This document shows, one piece after another, positions 35,896-45,562 of a stretch of 64,000 bases of DNA. The translations under genes and the position numbers were made by a program. Source of the stretch: Anoplolepis gracilipes. Its lineage: Eukaryota > Arthropoda > Insecta > Hymenoptera > Formicidae. The stretch is from the NCBI RefSeq assembly GCF_047496725.1, contig NC_132971.1, forward strand, positions 9,693,001-9,757,000. Direction: 5' to 3'. Under the pieces are notes generated by a model. It saw only the letters and a list, made by a program, of their open reading frames with translations, searched no databases and was not told the origin of the DNA. Numbering within the stretch: position 1 is the first letter of the stretch; each line of letters starts with the position of its first letter.

Positions 35896-35993
35896 TGTAT
35901 GTGTGTGTGTGTGTGTGTTTTTGCATCTTTTATATTTTTAACATTTATTTTATCATGTTTCAGAGAATAAATGAAGCGGTACGACGGGATTGA
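34632..35993 (+). CDS. Three-exon Ser/Pro/Met-rich small protein gene
   Basis: Exon 1 coding part is 34632-34641 (MAR plus one base), donor GTAAGT. Exon 2 is 34881-35167, acceptor TTCTTTTTTAG, donor GTAAAT. Exon 3 is 35964-35993, acceptor ATGTTTCAG, stop TGA at 35991-35993. Phases agree and give about 108 residues, starting MARPKSQGSTRTTSATCTDV. The middle is Ser/Pro/Met-rich (SSSMPPIRTSSSMPLMR) and the tail is basic, ending NRFVQKRINEAVRRD. I do not recognise the product. The GC-rich 5' leader (34290-34631) contrasts with AT-rich surroundings. It lies inside the TTAA transposon, so it is cargo, a transposon gene, or a captured host gene. Introns contain (CT)n and (TA)n. Confidence 0.5.
35690..35815. 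mobile_element. Small hairpin element in intron 2
   Basis: GGCAGAAATGGTGTCCGTCG is mirrored by CGACGGACACCATTTCTGCC with near-perfect 45-bp arms. It lies in the intron between the second and third exons of the gene above and is followed by (TA)n at 35829-35892. Confidence 0.8.
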
Positions 35994-36333
35994 ACAAAAG
36001 TAAAAAAAAACGAAGATATGTCCGTGGTGCATACGTGCCACCATCAACGTATCCATACGTACTCATGTACGCATCGATACCAGCACCAGCATCGCTATCA
36101 TACGCACCGGCACCAATACCAGCATCGCTATCATACGCACCGGCGCCAGTACCAGTGGCGTATGCACCGGCGCCAGCACCAGTGGTGTACGCACCAGTAT
36201 CGATACATATGCACCAGCACCAATACCAACCCCTGGTGCACCAGTAATATACGCACCGACACCAGCATCAGTGGCGTACGCACCAATATCAACATTTCCA
36301 GGAACGTATCCATATTTGCCGCGATCATTTTAA
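35990..36333 (+). pseudogene. YAPAP-repeat coding segment, frame-broken
   Basis: Overlapping the stop of the gene above, another frame reads NKSKKKRRYVRGAYVPPSTY, then repeated SYAPAPIP, AYAPAPAP and VYAPV motifs. After one base shift near 36212 it continues YAPTPASVAYAPISTF and stops at the TAA near 36333. The repeated Pro/Ala/Tyr pattern recalls insect cuticular or structural proteins, but the motif alone is not diagnostic. The likely explanation is that it is the original C-terminal part of the three-exon gene, lost through two frameshifts. Confidence 0.45.
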
Positions 36334-36407
<74 letters not shown>

Positions 36408-36410
36408 ATA

Positions 36411-36902
36411 CAGGGTCTCCCCGAATTGGCGGATCAACTCTCGTGGGTAGATAAAACGTGTTAAACTGAAGAGAAAAATCTTATATCATTTTGCTAAATT
36501 CGCAATAATTAATGAGATATAAATTAATAAAGATCGGCCAATACGTGCCAGGATAAGCGCGTGGCACGAAGAAGCCTCCTACTTGTTATTTGATACTAGG
36601 CGCGCGGCGAGACAGTAGGCGGAGCGTTCTACAAAGGACATACAAAAGACGTACAAAGGGCGTACTTAAAGAGACACGTACAGTGCATTCTGTGTTTACG
36701 TCTTGCCGCGCGCCTAGTATCAAGTAACAACTGGGAGGTTTCTTCGCGCCGCACGCTTATACTGGCACGGATTGGCCGATCTTTATTAATTTATATCTTA
36801 TTAATTATTGCGAATTTAGCAAAATGATATAAGATTTTTTTCTTCAGTTTAACACCCTCTATCTACCGACGAGAGTTGATCCGCCAATTCGGGGACACCC
36901 TG
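36411..36902. mobile_element. CAGGGTCTCC hairpin MITE, 492 bp
   Basis: The ends are CAGGGTCTCCCCGAATTGGC and the complement of ...CCGCCAATTCGGGGACACCCTG, in TA repeats. The long arms include GATATAAATTAATAAAGATC. The centre has GCGCGCGGCG and repeated GTACAAAGG words. It is related to 10732-11058. Confidence 0.82.
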
Positions 36903-37002
36903 TATATATATTTATTTATAATCATTTATAACAATACTTTCATCTTCTGTGCAATGATTCATATAGTATGTTGACAAATTTTTTATTTACATTATTATAT
37001 CA

Positions 37003-37053
37003 CGTGTGTGTGTGTGTGTGTGTGGAGTGTGTAAGTGTGTGTGTGTGTGTGTG

Positions 37054-37138
<85 letters not shown>

Positions 37139-37310
37139 GTGTGTAAGTGTGTGTGTGTGGGGAGTGTGTGTGTGTGTGTGTGTGTGAAGTGTGTAAGTGT
37201 GTGTGTGAGTGTGTGGGTGGGTGGGTGGTGTGTGTGTGTGTGTGTGTGTGTGAGTGTGTGGGTGGGTGTGTGTGTTTGTGTGTGTGGGTGTGAGGTGAGA
37301 AATATGTAAT
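37003..37310. repeat. (GT)n microsatellite, about 300 bp
   Basis: Nearly uninterrupted GT dinucleotides with GAGTGTGT and GGGTGGGTGG interruptions toward the right. The ORFs called in it (Cys-Val or Thr-His repeats) are artefacts. Confidence 0.97.
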
Positions 37311-37714
37311 AAGCGCACATAAAATAGAAAGAGAGAGAAATAAGTATTTTTTATTTCTAAGTTTTTATTTTTTATTTACAATAAAATATCGATTTTTTAA
37401 ATTTTTTCTTATTTTTTATTTTATATCATGATATACTCTAAAACATATGTCATAACATAAAAAAAAAAAAAAATATAAATTTTCTTCCCTCACAAATATT
37501 TCCCTGAATTAATGTAAATATTTTGATGTTTTCACTAAATCAATTTGTCACGTATATTTTTTGTATTTGGATTCGTACTTATTGTTTTTCTTTTCAATTT
37601 TTTGAAAAATAATTATATATAATAATTGATAACTCTCTACAAAATACTAAACAATGCAGATATTTTTTAAAAATAGAAATATTTTTTTTACAATTGAGGT
37701 TATAACTTTCTATT

Positions 37715-37986
37715 TTTTTTAATTCTAAAAAAAACGTCAAATTACATTACAAAAATATATACAAGACGAATATATATAACTATAGAATGGAAAAAGAGAA
37801 AGAAAAGGGAGTATAAGTAAATGCGAAAGGAACACGTGTTCACACACACACAAATGCAGTCTCGTACTTTTTTCTCTCGATTATACGTTCCATTTGTCTT
37901 TTTTTAATTATTCGCTACTAGCTCATTGTCAATTTCATGTTTCTTTTGCCTTTACTTATATGCTTTCTTTCTTTCTTTCTTTCTTT

Positions 37987-38060
<74 letters not shown>

Positions 38061-38310
38061 GAAGAGAGCATATAAGTAAGGGCAAAAGAAACATGAAATT
38101 GACAATGAGCTAGTAGCGAATAATTAAAAAAAGACAAATAGAACGTATAATCGAGAGAAAAAAGTATGAGACTGCATTTGTATGTGTGTGAACACATGTT
38201 CCTTTCGCATTTACTTATACTCGCCTTTCTTTTTCTTTCTGCAGTTATATGTATTCGTCTTGTATATATTTTTGTAATGCAATTTGACGTTTTTTTTAGA
38301 ATTAAAAAAA
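37715..38310. mobile_element. Large palindrome around a (CTTT)n/(GA)n core
   Basis: The left arm 37715-37972 and right arm about 38057-38310 are reverse complements, for example GAGCTAGTAGCGAATAATTA at 38107 against its complement near 37905. The core is (TTTC)n followed by (GA)n. The arm length is about 255 bp with few mismatches, so divergence is low. No genes are present. Confidence 0.85.
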
Positions 38311-38753
38311 ATATATATATATATATATATCGCTCTGTTGTTGGCTCTTGGCGTCTCATAATATCATTAGTTTAACAGCTTGTATGTACAAAGTATGACT
38401 ACCCCGTGCAAAGGATTGCATGAAAGAATGTAAATAAATTTTTATAAATGGGTTTCATAGTATAATAAAACTAATTTCGGTCACAAAAATTTGCATTTTT
38501 ACGCGTTCGAGATCGAGGCACGAAAGTGAAACAGATTGTAGCGCTGCCTATCGCGACATGCGGCAACTATGTTGCAACTCTGTTTTTTAACTTTTTTTGT
38601 CTTTTATTTATAAATCGATTACCACGTTGTATGTTTCTATACGTATTTTAATAATGGAAAAAGATTTGTCATTGTCTATGTAACCAATACAAATATTTTG
38701 GTGCAGAAATAAAATAATCGATCTGTCGGTAAAAAGAACGGTGCAGCATCCCT

Positions 38754-39272
38754 TTAATGTGGGTATCGGGTCATCAAGGCATCCAAGGCAATGAGGTGGC
38801 GGACGATCTAACGAAAGCGGGCGCCCTTGAAGACTCTGCTGAACAGATCGTAGGAGTCCCTTTTGCCCTGGGCAAAATAATCATTATAGGACAGCTTCAA
38901 CAAAGGCACTGGGGAGGAAGGACGGGGCTGCAGACAAGCGAGGACTCTGATGAGTCAACCCTCACAAGACAGAGCACGCGAGCTTTTGGCTCTAAGCAGA
39001 AGGAAACTAAGACTTACTCTTGGCCTCTTCACGGGATATGTGCACCTTCGGGCTCACATGTCCATCTTGGAGCTGGCGACACAGGACACATGTCGACTAT
39101 GTGGAGAGGATAGAGAGGACAGCGTTCACATCCTGTGCCGCTGTCCCGCCTTAGTCCTCAAAAGATACAGACACCTAGGGTTTATGTTTCTTGAACCGGA
39201 TGATCTGAAGAACAAAAAGATAAACAACCTGTGCAAGCTGGCGGAAAACGCCGGCTTGGGTTTGCAGGGATA
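38754..39272 (+). pseudogene. Retrotransposon ORF2, C-terminal RNase H and zinc finger
   Basis: This continues directly from 22689 after removal of the TTAA element: MWVSGHQGIQGNEVADDLTK completes the RNase H fold. A frame change near 38950 follows, then the tail with DTCRLCGEDREDSVHILCRC, the CCHC-like finger usual at the end of Jockey/LOA ORF2. The stop at 39270-39272 is followed by about 90 bp of 3' UTR and (TTAC)n. Confidence 0.88.
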
Positions 39273-39378
39273 ATTTTCAATCACCGGGGAGTTACAATGG
39301 AACTTTTAGATCTAGGTGACCTCAGAGACTCTCTGTAGTACCACTCGCTCTTTTACTTACTTACTTACTCAGCAATTC

Positions 39379-40238
39379 TTCCTTCTTTCTTCGTTTAATT
39401 AAAAATGAAGTTGAAGCTTTTTTTTTGTTAGATTCGTTGTAGATATTGAATCATCTTCTCTTACAAGATGTGTTATAGTTGAAATATTTTTTTTGCTGTT
39501 TTCACTATTTTGCTTTATAATAGTGATCTACAACACATAAACTTTTGTTTATATCGTAAGATATAAATGTGTGATTAAATATAATTACCTAAATATAATC
39601 ACATTACTTCTCACTCAACAAATATGTATTATTATAAAGATTGTCTATTGACAATACACTGATATAATTACTTGATTTTCCTTATCATTGTAAGCAGAGT
39701 TAGATGCAACTAATTGAAATTGAAGAGATTCTATTCCAGTGACCATGTTATCATTTTCATTAAATGCAATTTCTTCTGTATTATTTGCAATACAATTTCA
39801 GTATTTTCAATATCAATGTTACATGTATCATCAACAGTGTCAGAAAATAAATTTTCTGTAGTTCTATTTTGACAAATTGTTCTACAAAAGTGAAAATACA
39901 AGTGTTAAATAGGATAAGATGTATTAAGAACTTTAGAATATGTTAAATTAGGTTATAAATGTGTTTAGGTTAGATATATTAATATATAATAATATAGTTG
40001 TAATATGATGTGTTTTATATATAATTATGATTTAAATTATGTAATAATAATATAAAAGATATATTAATAGAATATAGAAATTAATGTAGAAATATTATAA
40101 CCTGTGAGCTTGTAAATGACAAAAGGCAGTATTGCTTAATTCACTTTTACAATATGTGCAATATGCATAATATTTATTTTCCTTCTTTAATGGAATAAAA
40201 TTTAACTCATAAAAGCCTTTATTAATTTTTCGTGGCAT
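39379..40238 (-). pseudogene. hAT transposase N-terminus with BED zinc finger, two exons
   Basis: The minus-strand ATG at 40238 opens MPRKINKGFYELNFIPLKKE, followed by YYAYCTYCKSELSNTAFCHL with the Cys-Cys...His-His spacing of a BED finger, which binds the transposon ends. A donor after QAHR (about 40087) and an acceptor ending TTTTGTAG near 39890 join in phase to TICQNRTTENLFSDTVDDT. Later stretches (NDNMVTGIESLQFQLVASNS) show frame changes and stops. The reading passes into KKEELL at the retrotransposon junction and continues at 18414. Confidence 0.72.
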
Positions 40239-40415
40239 TTTTATAATTCTTTAAAACTTGAAACGATAAACGATACAAAATATAAAGTATAAAGAAAATC
40301 ACAAAATCTTCGTTAAATCATAGATTACTCATAGTTGACATAGATGACATGTTATACATATTTTACATTGTTTACGTGTAGACTATTATAGTTTACGGAT
40401 AAATGTCCAACCCTG

Positions 40416-41716
40416 CTTTAAACCCTCCATACTTTTTCATTAATTGCGGTTTTCGCGAAAATTCCTTAGGGATATAATTCATAACTTGCTGTAGACGTGC
40501 CGTCATACTTTCAAGTGATCTAGCAGAAAGTTTTAGATTTGGATTATATTTTCCATCAACAAAGGCACTATTTATTTTGGGAACAACACTAAGACAAACA
40601 GTGTGCATGTAGTCAAAAACCGTTTGAGTTACCAATCCCATTCCCAAAGGAAGTAGAACAGATTCAGAATCTGTATAATGTTCTCCATCAATGTGATGTC
40701 TGTACGGGGCCTATGCTGAATACCATGATAAGCTACTATTCCACGATGAAGCCAATTTCCCTGAATCTAACATTTCGAACACGGAAATAGACTACTGTGG
40801 CCTTTGTGACCCAAAACAAAAGCTCGCGCAGGAGAATCAGCTATAAAACATTTTAATTGAATCATTTTTAATTGATTACGGAAAGCAATTCCTCCACAAT
40901 TTAATATATCTCGAACTTCATCTACAAAATTCTGAAATAATTCCTTCGCGCTACTTGGTTTCAGTCTACCTCGCCAAACACCTACAATTTCGGTTTACTT
41001 TGCGGAATATTTGCAATCCTAATTTGTATCTGTCACATTTGAATGTTGCCCTTCTATTGTTGTCCATCTATGTCGCACCATCTGTACTAAAATCTATCAT
41101 CAAAATGTCAAGTGGAATCAGTTCTGGAGAAATTTGTTGAAGTATAGAAAAAATTCCTGCCTCAAATCCTAAGATATTCACCTCCTGCAATATTAAATGT
41201 GAGATGCGCGGTTCATCGAGTTTTTAAAAGAGTTCTACAATCTTTTGGCAAAGTGGATAAACAAGGATGTGTTCGAACAACTTGTAAAACAGTATTTGCT
41301 TGCGCATGAGACATACTACTACGTCTAAAGACTTCAGCAAGGCGTTCTTGAAAATTATCAATCATATTTTGAGGAATATCTACCACATCATCATCACTAT
41401 TTGAAGTGGATTCAGTAACGTCTGAAGAACTTGATGTCTCAGACGTTGCCTTATTAAAAGCAAATTGCACATTATCAACTGATGCATCAGAATAAGATAC
41501 AACAGTTTCCTCATTTCCTGTCTGATTACATTCCGCAAGAATTAGATCTTTATTAACAAAGTCTGAATCTGGGCTAGCATTTGCAATCTCTACATTCTGC
41601 TGTTGCAATTCATATTCAATACGCGCATCTTTTTCTAATTTTTCTAAACGACGACGATGGATTGCAGATAATAAATGAAAAGGCTTGCGACTGCGCCTTT
41701 TCGCTAAACGTAACAT
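40416..41716 (-). pseudogene. CACTA-like transposase gene, N-terminal part
   Basis: The minus-strand start at 41716 reads MLRLAKRRSRKPFHLLSAIH, followed by acidic/Ser-rich sequence and then VVRTHPCLSTLPKDCRTLLK, which matches PFPKDARTLL in the copy at 54864. Further blocks are FIADSPARAFVLGHKG (about 40835), PCSKC, VFDYMHTVCLSVVPKI (about 40590) and YIPKEFSRKP. The 40647-40393 frame stops in hAT sequence just after GGFKA. Several stops and frame changes occur between 41213 and 40647. The C-terminal half is at 15546-16387. No element termini were identified for this host transposon. Confidence 0.72.
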
Positions 41717-42264
41717 ATTGAAATAAAATATTAACGAAAGAAATGAATGAAATGAGAAAATTGGAAATGCTTAAAAGCTTGAACAAAATAAATAAAAGTT
41801 GAACAAAATAAGAGTTAAATTATGCAACAATGTGTTTGTAAGTAATTGAAGAAAATAGAATATATTAGGAATCTACTTTAAATAAAATATATCAGGAAAA
41901 CAATTGCGTAGGTATACTTAATAAATAAAAATATAGGTATACTTAATAAATAAGATAGATAAATAATAAAAAATAAAATAAAGTACTAATTATACAAATA
42001 ATACACTATTATATACAAGACAATACTAATATACAAATATACCCATAGCACCGAAACTTCCAGTTACATTGCAGGAACGTTGCAACATTGCAAGTTTCAA
42101 TGTAATATTGCATGGACATTACAGAGACATACAATTGCAATAATGCATCGAAATGATACAGCAATGTTGCAGAAACATTCTGCGTAAGCCGCGGCACTGC
42201 GTGTGCTAAATTTTATAATGTGCGTCGTCTGTTCAGTGTTTCAGTGTTCAGTGGTGTACGCATA
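41717..42264. other. Unassigned, with GCAGGAACGTTGCAA-type repeat
   Basis: 41717-42000 is AT-rich and without genes. 42055-42190 contains repeated words TTGCAGGAACGTTGCAACAT and CATTGCAAGTTTCAATG. A related GCAGGAACGTTTCAAAG block occurs at 46985-47085. This looks like a dispersed repeat. Confidence 0.5.
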
Positions 42265-43495
42265 TGTCAAGGGAGCGTCCGAAATGGTCACGGTTAAATT
42301 TGATCACGTTCAAAATGGACACGACCGATTTGGTCACGTTCGAAACGGCCACGTTCGGAATAGCCACGTCTAAAATGGTCATGTTCGAAATGGCCACGTG
42401 CGGAATGGCCACAGGAAATATTGAATAAAATTAGATTTGACCACGTTCGTGATGGCCACGTTCAATTTGACCACGTTCGAAACGGCCACGTTCGTAATGG
42501 CCACGTTCGAAATGACCACGTTCGGAATGGCCACGGGAAATATTGAATTTATTCAACTTTAGTTCGATTTGACCACGTTCGTAATGGCTACAGGTTCGTA
42601 ATGGCCACGTTTGAAACGGCCACGTTTGGAATGGCCACGGGAAATATTGAATAAAGTTCGATTTGACCACGTTTGTAACGGCCACGTTCATAATGGCCAC
42701 ACATTCGTAATGGCCACGTTCGAAACAGCCACGTTCGGAATGGCCACGTTCAAAATGGTCACGGGAAATATTGAATAAAGTTCGATTTGACCACGTTCGT
42801 AATGGCCACAGGTTCGTAATGGCCATGTTCAAAACGGCCACGTTTGGAATGGCCACACGTTTGTAATGGCCACGTTCGGAACGGCCACACGTTCGTAACG
42901 GCCACTCGTTCGTAACAGCCACGTTCGTAATGGTCACGGTCCCGACTGACCACGTTGATATTGACCACGGCCTCGATTGACCACGTTAATATTGACGTAC
43001 GTGCAATGTACGTTGCAAGACAAAGCAAAGTTCACACAGGTTTTGTAACTTTCTACGAAGCGAGGTGGGCGGGGTGGGTGTGGGAGGGGAAGGGCCGGAG
43101 ACCCCTCTTGCACCCTCCCGTGTGTGTGTGTGTGGTCAATATCAACGTGGTCAATCGGGACCGTGGCCATTTCGAACGTAACTATTCTGAACGTGACCAT
43201 TTCGAACGTGGCCATTACGAACGTGGCCGTTTTGAACGTGGCCGTTTCGATCGTGGCCGTTTCAATCGTGGCCGTTTCGAACGTGGCCGTCACGAATGTG
43301 TGGCCACTCCGAACGTGGCCATTCCAAACGTGGCCGTTTTGAACGTGGCTATTACGAACGTGTGGCCATTTCGAACGTGGCCATTACGAACGTGGTCAAA
43401 TCGAACTTTATTCAATATTTCTCGTGGCTATTCCGAACGTGGTCAAATTTAACCGTGGTCATTTCGAACGTGAGCAAATTATATCCACTCGTCAA
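42265..43495. mobile_element. Foldback element built of GTGGCC-ACGTTCG repeats
   Basis: From 42285 to 42960 a 14-bp unit (AATGGCCACGTTCG and variants with AAACGG or GGAATGG) is repeated dozens of times. From 43135 to 43490 the same unit is reversed. A higher-order unit with GGGAAATATTGAATAAAGTTC recurs at about 42418, 42535, 42645 and 42770, and inverted at about 43400. The two arrays face each other around a GC-rich centre (42990-43130). The ends share GGTTAAATTTGATCACG and CGTGGTCAAATTTAACC. Long inverted arms made of short tandem repeats are the hallmark of Foldback-type elements. The ERGHYERG-type ORFs are repeat artefacts. Confidence 0.75.
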
Positions 43496-43544
43496 AGCTA
43501 TATAGGTTATTTTCGTGTTTATTTTTTGTTAGGTTTCGTTTTCA

Positions 43545-43840
43545 TCTTTTGCTGGGGATCGATCATGTATTTTTTTCTAAGTGAAAACGTGAAAAATTTC
43601 TTTATCCTGATTCGTTAATTTTTAAAATTTTCACTTTTCACATTTTCAAAAGAAAAAAATTACATGATCGATCTTCTCAGGGCCTTATTCTTGAAACAAT
43701 GAAAAAAGTATTGTATAGGAAAATGACTCAACGATTTCTGATTAGTACATCTAAAAGTATACACTAATCAAGGATCACATAGAGTAATTTTCGCATGTGA
43801 TACTTTTTTCACAGTTTTAAGAATAACAGCTCTGATTACA
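43545..43840. mobile_element. Two adjacent hairpin elements
   Basis: 43550-43692: GGATCGATCATGTATTTTTT is mirrored by AAAAAATTACATGATCGATC, with AAGTGAAAACGTGAAAA in the stem. 43678-43838: AGGGCCTTATTCTTGAAAC faces TTAAGAATAACAGCTCT, with ACTTTTTTCA inside. They overlap or abut. Neither codes. Confidence 0.65.
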
Positions 43841-44251
43841 TGTATAAAATACGAGTGAAAAAAATTCACAAAAAGAAAGAATTTATAGAAAGAAAAGGTA
43901 AATAAAAATATTATTTTTTTATCCAATTATTGATTTATGTAAAATGTCATTGTTTGAAAGTCTAATAATATGTTGTAGGTTACAGCAATAATGTGACTAT
44001 TATTTTTTGGTTACCTTAACCATTGTGACAAAAATCTTTATTCTGCAATTAAGGATAGTGTTACGTCAAGCGGGGTCGCGGCTCCTAAGAGTGGTCGGAC
44101 CTTTCGCTTGACCGGTCGCGTATTTCAGAAGCTAAGCTTCTGGGGATTCCTCGCGACTAGGCTTATCCGGACGATGGATGTTTTTCTTTACCAAAGGCGA
44201 AGTAATAACATATAATGTTGCGGCAGTGTCAAACGAAAAGGGAAATGGCGA

Positions 44252-44655
44252 TTACTGACTAAGGGAAGTCGCGTGATGTGAACTCCTCGGGGATGGTTCC
44301 GCTAAAGAATAGTAATAGATGTTTCTATTTCTCAAATCTCTGAGGAAGTCGGCGTAGGTGTTAACGCACCGGTCGCAGTCGAACGGGAAAAACTCTGCTA
44401 GATTACGAGAGCAGGCCGTGCAATACACACCGGAATAGCGCTGTCGAGCGCGAGGTGTACGTTGAAGTACGCGCAAGAATCTCTATCGATGTCGTCGGAA
44501 TTTACAAAGCAAGATGCGCAATACGGGGTAAGTTCTAATTTATGAGCGAATCCCGAGATGTAGGTGCAACGGACGTTTTCTAATCGGTGACGCGCTTCGA
44601 CGGCGGGAGGGGAGGGGTGGCCCTCCTGTATGGGGCGCAGTTGTCCGTAACACAT
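44252..44655 (-). pseudogene. Cys-rich ORF inside the LTR-like element, frameshifted
   Basis: The upper frame (44655-44398) reads MCYGQLRPIQEGHPSPPAVE and then ELTPYCASCFVNSDDIDRDS. The lower frame (44476-44252) contains VYCTACSRNLAEFFPFDCDR followed by a Cys. Joined by a one-base shift near 44430 they give spaced CxxC pairs (CASC, CTAC, CDRC) resembling a zinc-binding module. The product is not recognised. It lies downstream of the 145-residue ORF on the same strand. Confidence 0.35.
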
Positions 44656-45124
44656 GTAGGTGTGTTGTCAATAGGTTATGGTTAAATACTATTATTGTTA
44701 TTGCTCGCGTAAAGCGTTGTTATTAGTCGTGGTCAGAATAAGGAAGGAGTACAAATAATTGAATAACGAGAAATAGGTTTCTTATATTTATTCAGTTTAA
44801 ATATTAATTGTTTACAACTTAATGAATAAAATAACATGCGCGTTATACAATATTTGAAATGAGTATTAATTTGGAAGCAAGTATTATCTTTGGGAAAATC
44901 TCGACAAGAGAGAAAATGGTCAACGCGAAATGCAGGAAGTAAAAAAAAAGGGTCGGTCGTAAACCGGTCTCGGCAGCGCAAAGCGAAAATACTATTTTGG
45001 AAGGGTTTAGCGGAGGGCGAGCTGGCCCAAGCGAAACGCAGGAAGCAAAAAAAAGGGTCGGTCGTAAAAGTGTAGGCACGAGAAAACTCTAGGTTTTCCA
45101 AGTTTCGTATTTTGAGTGACGCTG

Positions 45125-45562
45125 CTACGAGATATTGTTATATTTCGTTCCGCGTAATATTAATCTATTACTATCGGTTGTTCCGCGGAACCCCAGTGCT
45201 CGGGGGTGGAACACCCGTAATTTAGGTAATATTTCGTCGCGTATCTGGAGGTAGCGGGTCTTCCTCGGATCTCCCGGTACGTAATTCGCGGGCGGCAGAG
45301 GGAGGAACAGTAGCTGTGTGTCCAACTGTATCAGTTTGCGCGGCCACGGAAAATATCCCATAGACTTTATGCGGATGTCCGTCCTCAGAGGTTTGACCTG
45401 CTTTGTTCGTAGTGTCGGGTTAAAGTACGCCTCGTATTCTAAGTCAAAATATAGACGATCCGTCCCGAGGAATTCACTATCCGTTTCACTGACGGGGGCG
45501 TATTTGTATTCGTAATATAGTCGCGCGTGGAATTTGTGTCCGCCTCTTCTTATTTTTGGCAT
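45125..45562 (-). CDS. Unknown 145-residue ORF inside the LTR-like element
   Basis: It starts MPKIRRGGHKFHARLYYEYK, immediately after TTGATCTTTTTGTAG, which is a good splice acceptor. It has a balanced amino-acid composition with YFDLEYEAYFNPTLRTKQVK and GYFPWPRKLIQLDTQ, unlike the low-complexity ORFs nearby. I do not recognise the family. It shares a strand with the ORFs at 44252-44655. It may be an accessory protein of the LTR element or chance; an upstream exon was not identified. Confidence 0.35.
   Translation of the reverse strand: MPKIRRGGHKFHARLYYEYKYAPVSETDSEFLGTDRLYFDLEYEAYFNPTLRTKQVKPLRTDIRIKSMGYFPWPRKLIQLDTQLLFLPLPPANYVPGDPRKTRYLQIRDEILPKLRVFHPRALGFRGTTDSNRLILRGTKYNNIS

Larger units (their letters stand above)
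22690..38753 (-). mobile_element. 16-kb TTAA-flanked DNA transposon with Mutator/Kolobok-like transposase
   Basis: TTAA occurs at 22686-22689 and 38754-38757. The element begins GGGGATGCTGGAGC and, on the other strand, AGGGATGCTGCACC, giving an inverted end of about 10 bp. Deleting the insert and one TTAA joins ACC-TTA to ATG-TGG in frame within the RNase H domain (VTL to MWVSGHQG), so both ends are exact. TTAA duplication is known for piggyBac and Kolobok superfamilies. Inside, on the minus strand, are a DDE transposase fused to a YqaJ nuclease (25782-28831) and a C48-like protease (25002-25654). On the plus strand is a spliced Ser-rich gene (34632-35993). The rest is AT-rich with many palindromes, some probably later insertions. 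Confidence 0.82.
18415..39364 (+). mobile_element. LOA/Jockey-type non-LTR retrotransposon split by the TTAA element
   Basis: A 14-bp duplication with one mismatch flanks it: TTACTCAGTAATTC at 18401-18414 and TTACTCAGCAATTC at 39365-39378. The 3' tail is (TTAC)n just before the right copy, as in many LINE tails. Its own sequence is about 4.88 kb (18415-22689 plus 38758-39364). It is clearly GC-richer than the AT background. It has an ORF1 with a DUF4780-like domain and an ORF2 with endonuclease, reverse transcriptase, RNase H and a terminal zinc finger. It lies within the hAT transposase gene, in the opposite orientation. Confidence 0.9.
16388..40415 (-). mobile_element. hAT transposon split by nested insertions
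   Basis: The 8-bp target duplication CTTTAAAC is present at 16380-16387 and 40416-40423. The inward-facing ends match over the first bases: CAGAGTTGTGCC at 16388, and on the other strand CAGGGTTGGACA from 40415. Without the nested insert the element is about 3.06 kb (16388-18414 plus 39379-40415). Removing it and one TSD copy joins the surrounding CACTA-like gene in frame (GGFKA to FKATKNRQ), which proves the boundaries. It carries one hAT transposase gene on the minus strand. 16388-16984 is its AT-rich 3' region without genes. Confidence 0.9.

Noticed and set aside
36968..37320. Three ORFs of Cys-Val or Thr-His dipeptides
   Set aside because: Translations of a (GT)n microsatellite.
22690..38753. 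Ordinary piggyBac element
   Set aside because: TTAA fits, but the transposase has the Mutator/Kolobok-like CxxH DDE layout and no piggyBac domain, and the terminal sequence GGGGATGCTG is not the usual CCCT-type start.
22690..38753. Polinton/Maverick
   Set aside because: The protease is suggestive, but there is no polymerase B, integrase, ATPase or capsid gene, the target duplication is 4 bp TTAA rather than 6 bp, and TIRs are only about 10 bp.
38757..39272. Independent 5'-truncated LINE copy
   Set aside because: It continues the exact codon where the copy ending at 22689 stops, once one TTAA is removed, and the whole is bounded by a shared 14-bp TSD.
42431..43505. ERGHYERGRFERG and similar ORFs on both strands
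   Set aside because: The 14-bp foldback repeat happens to be open in several frames; there is no start context or conserved domain.
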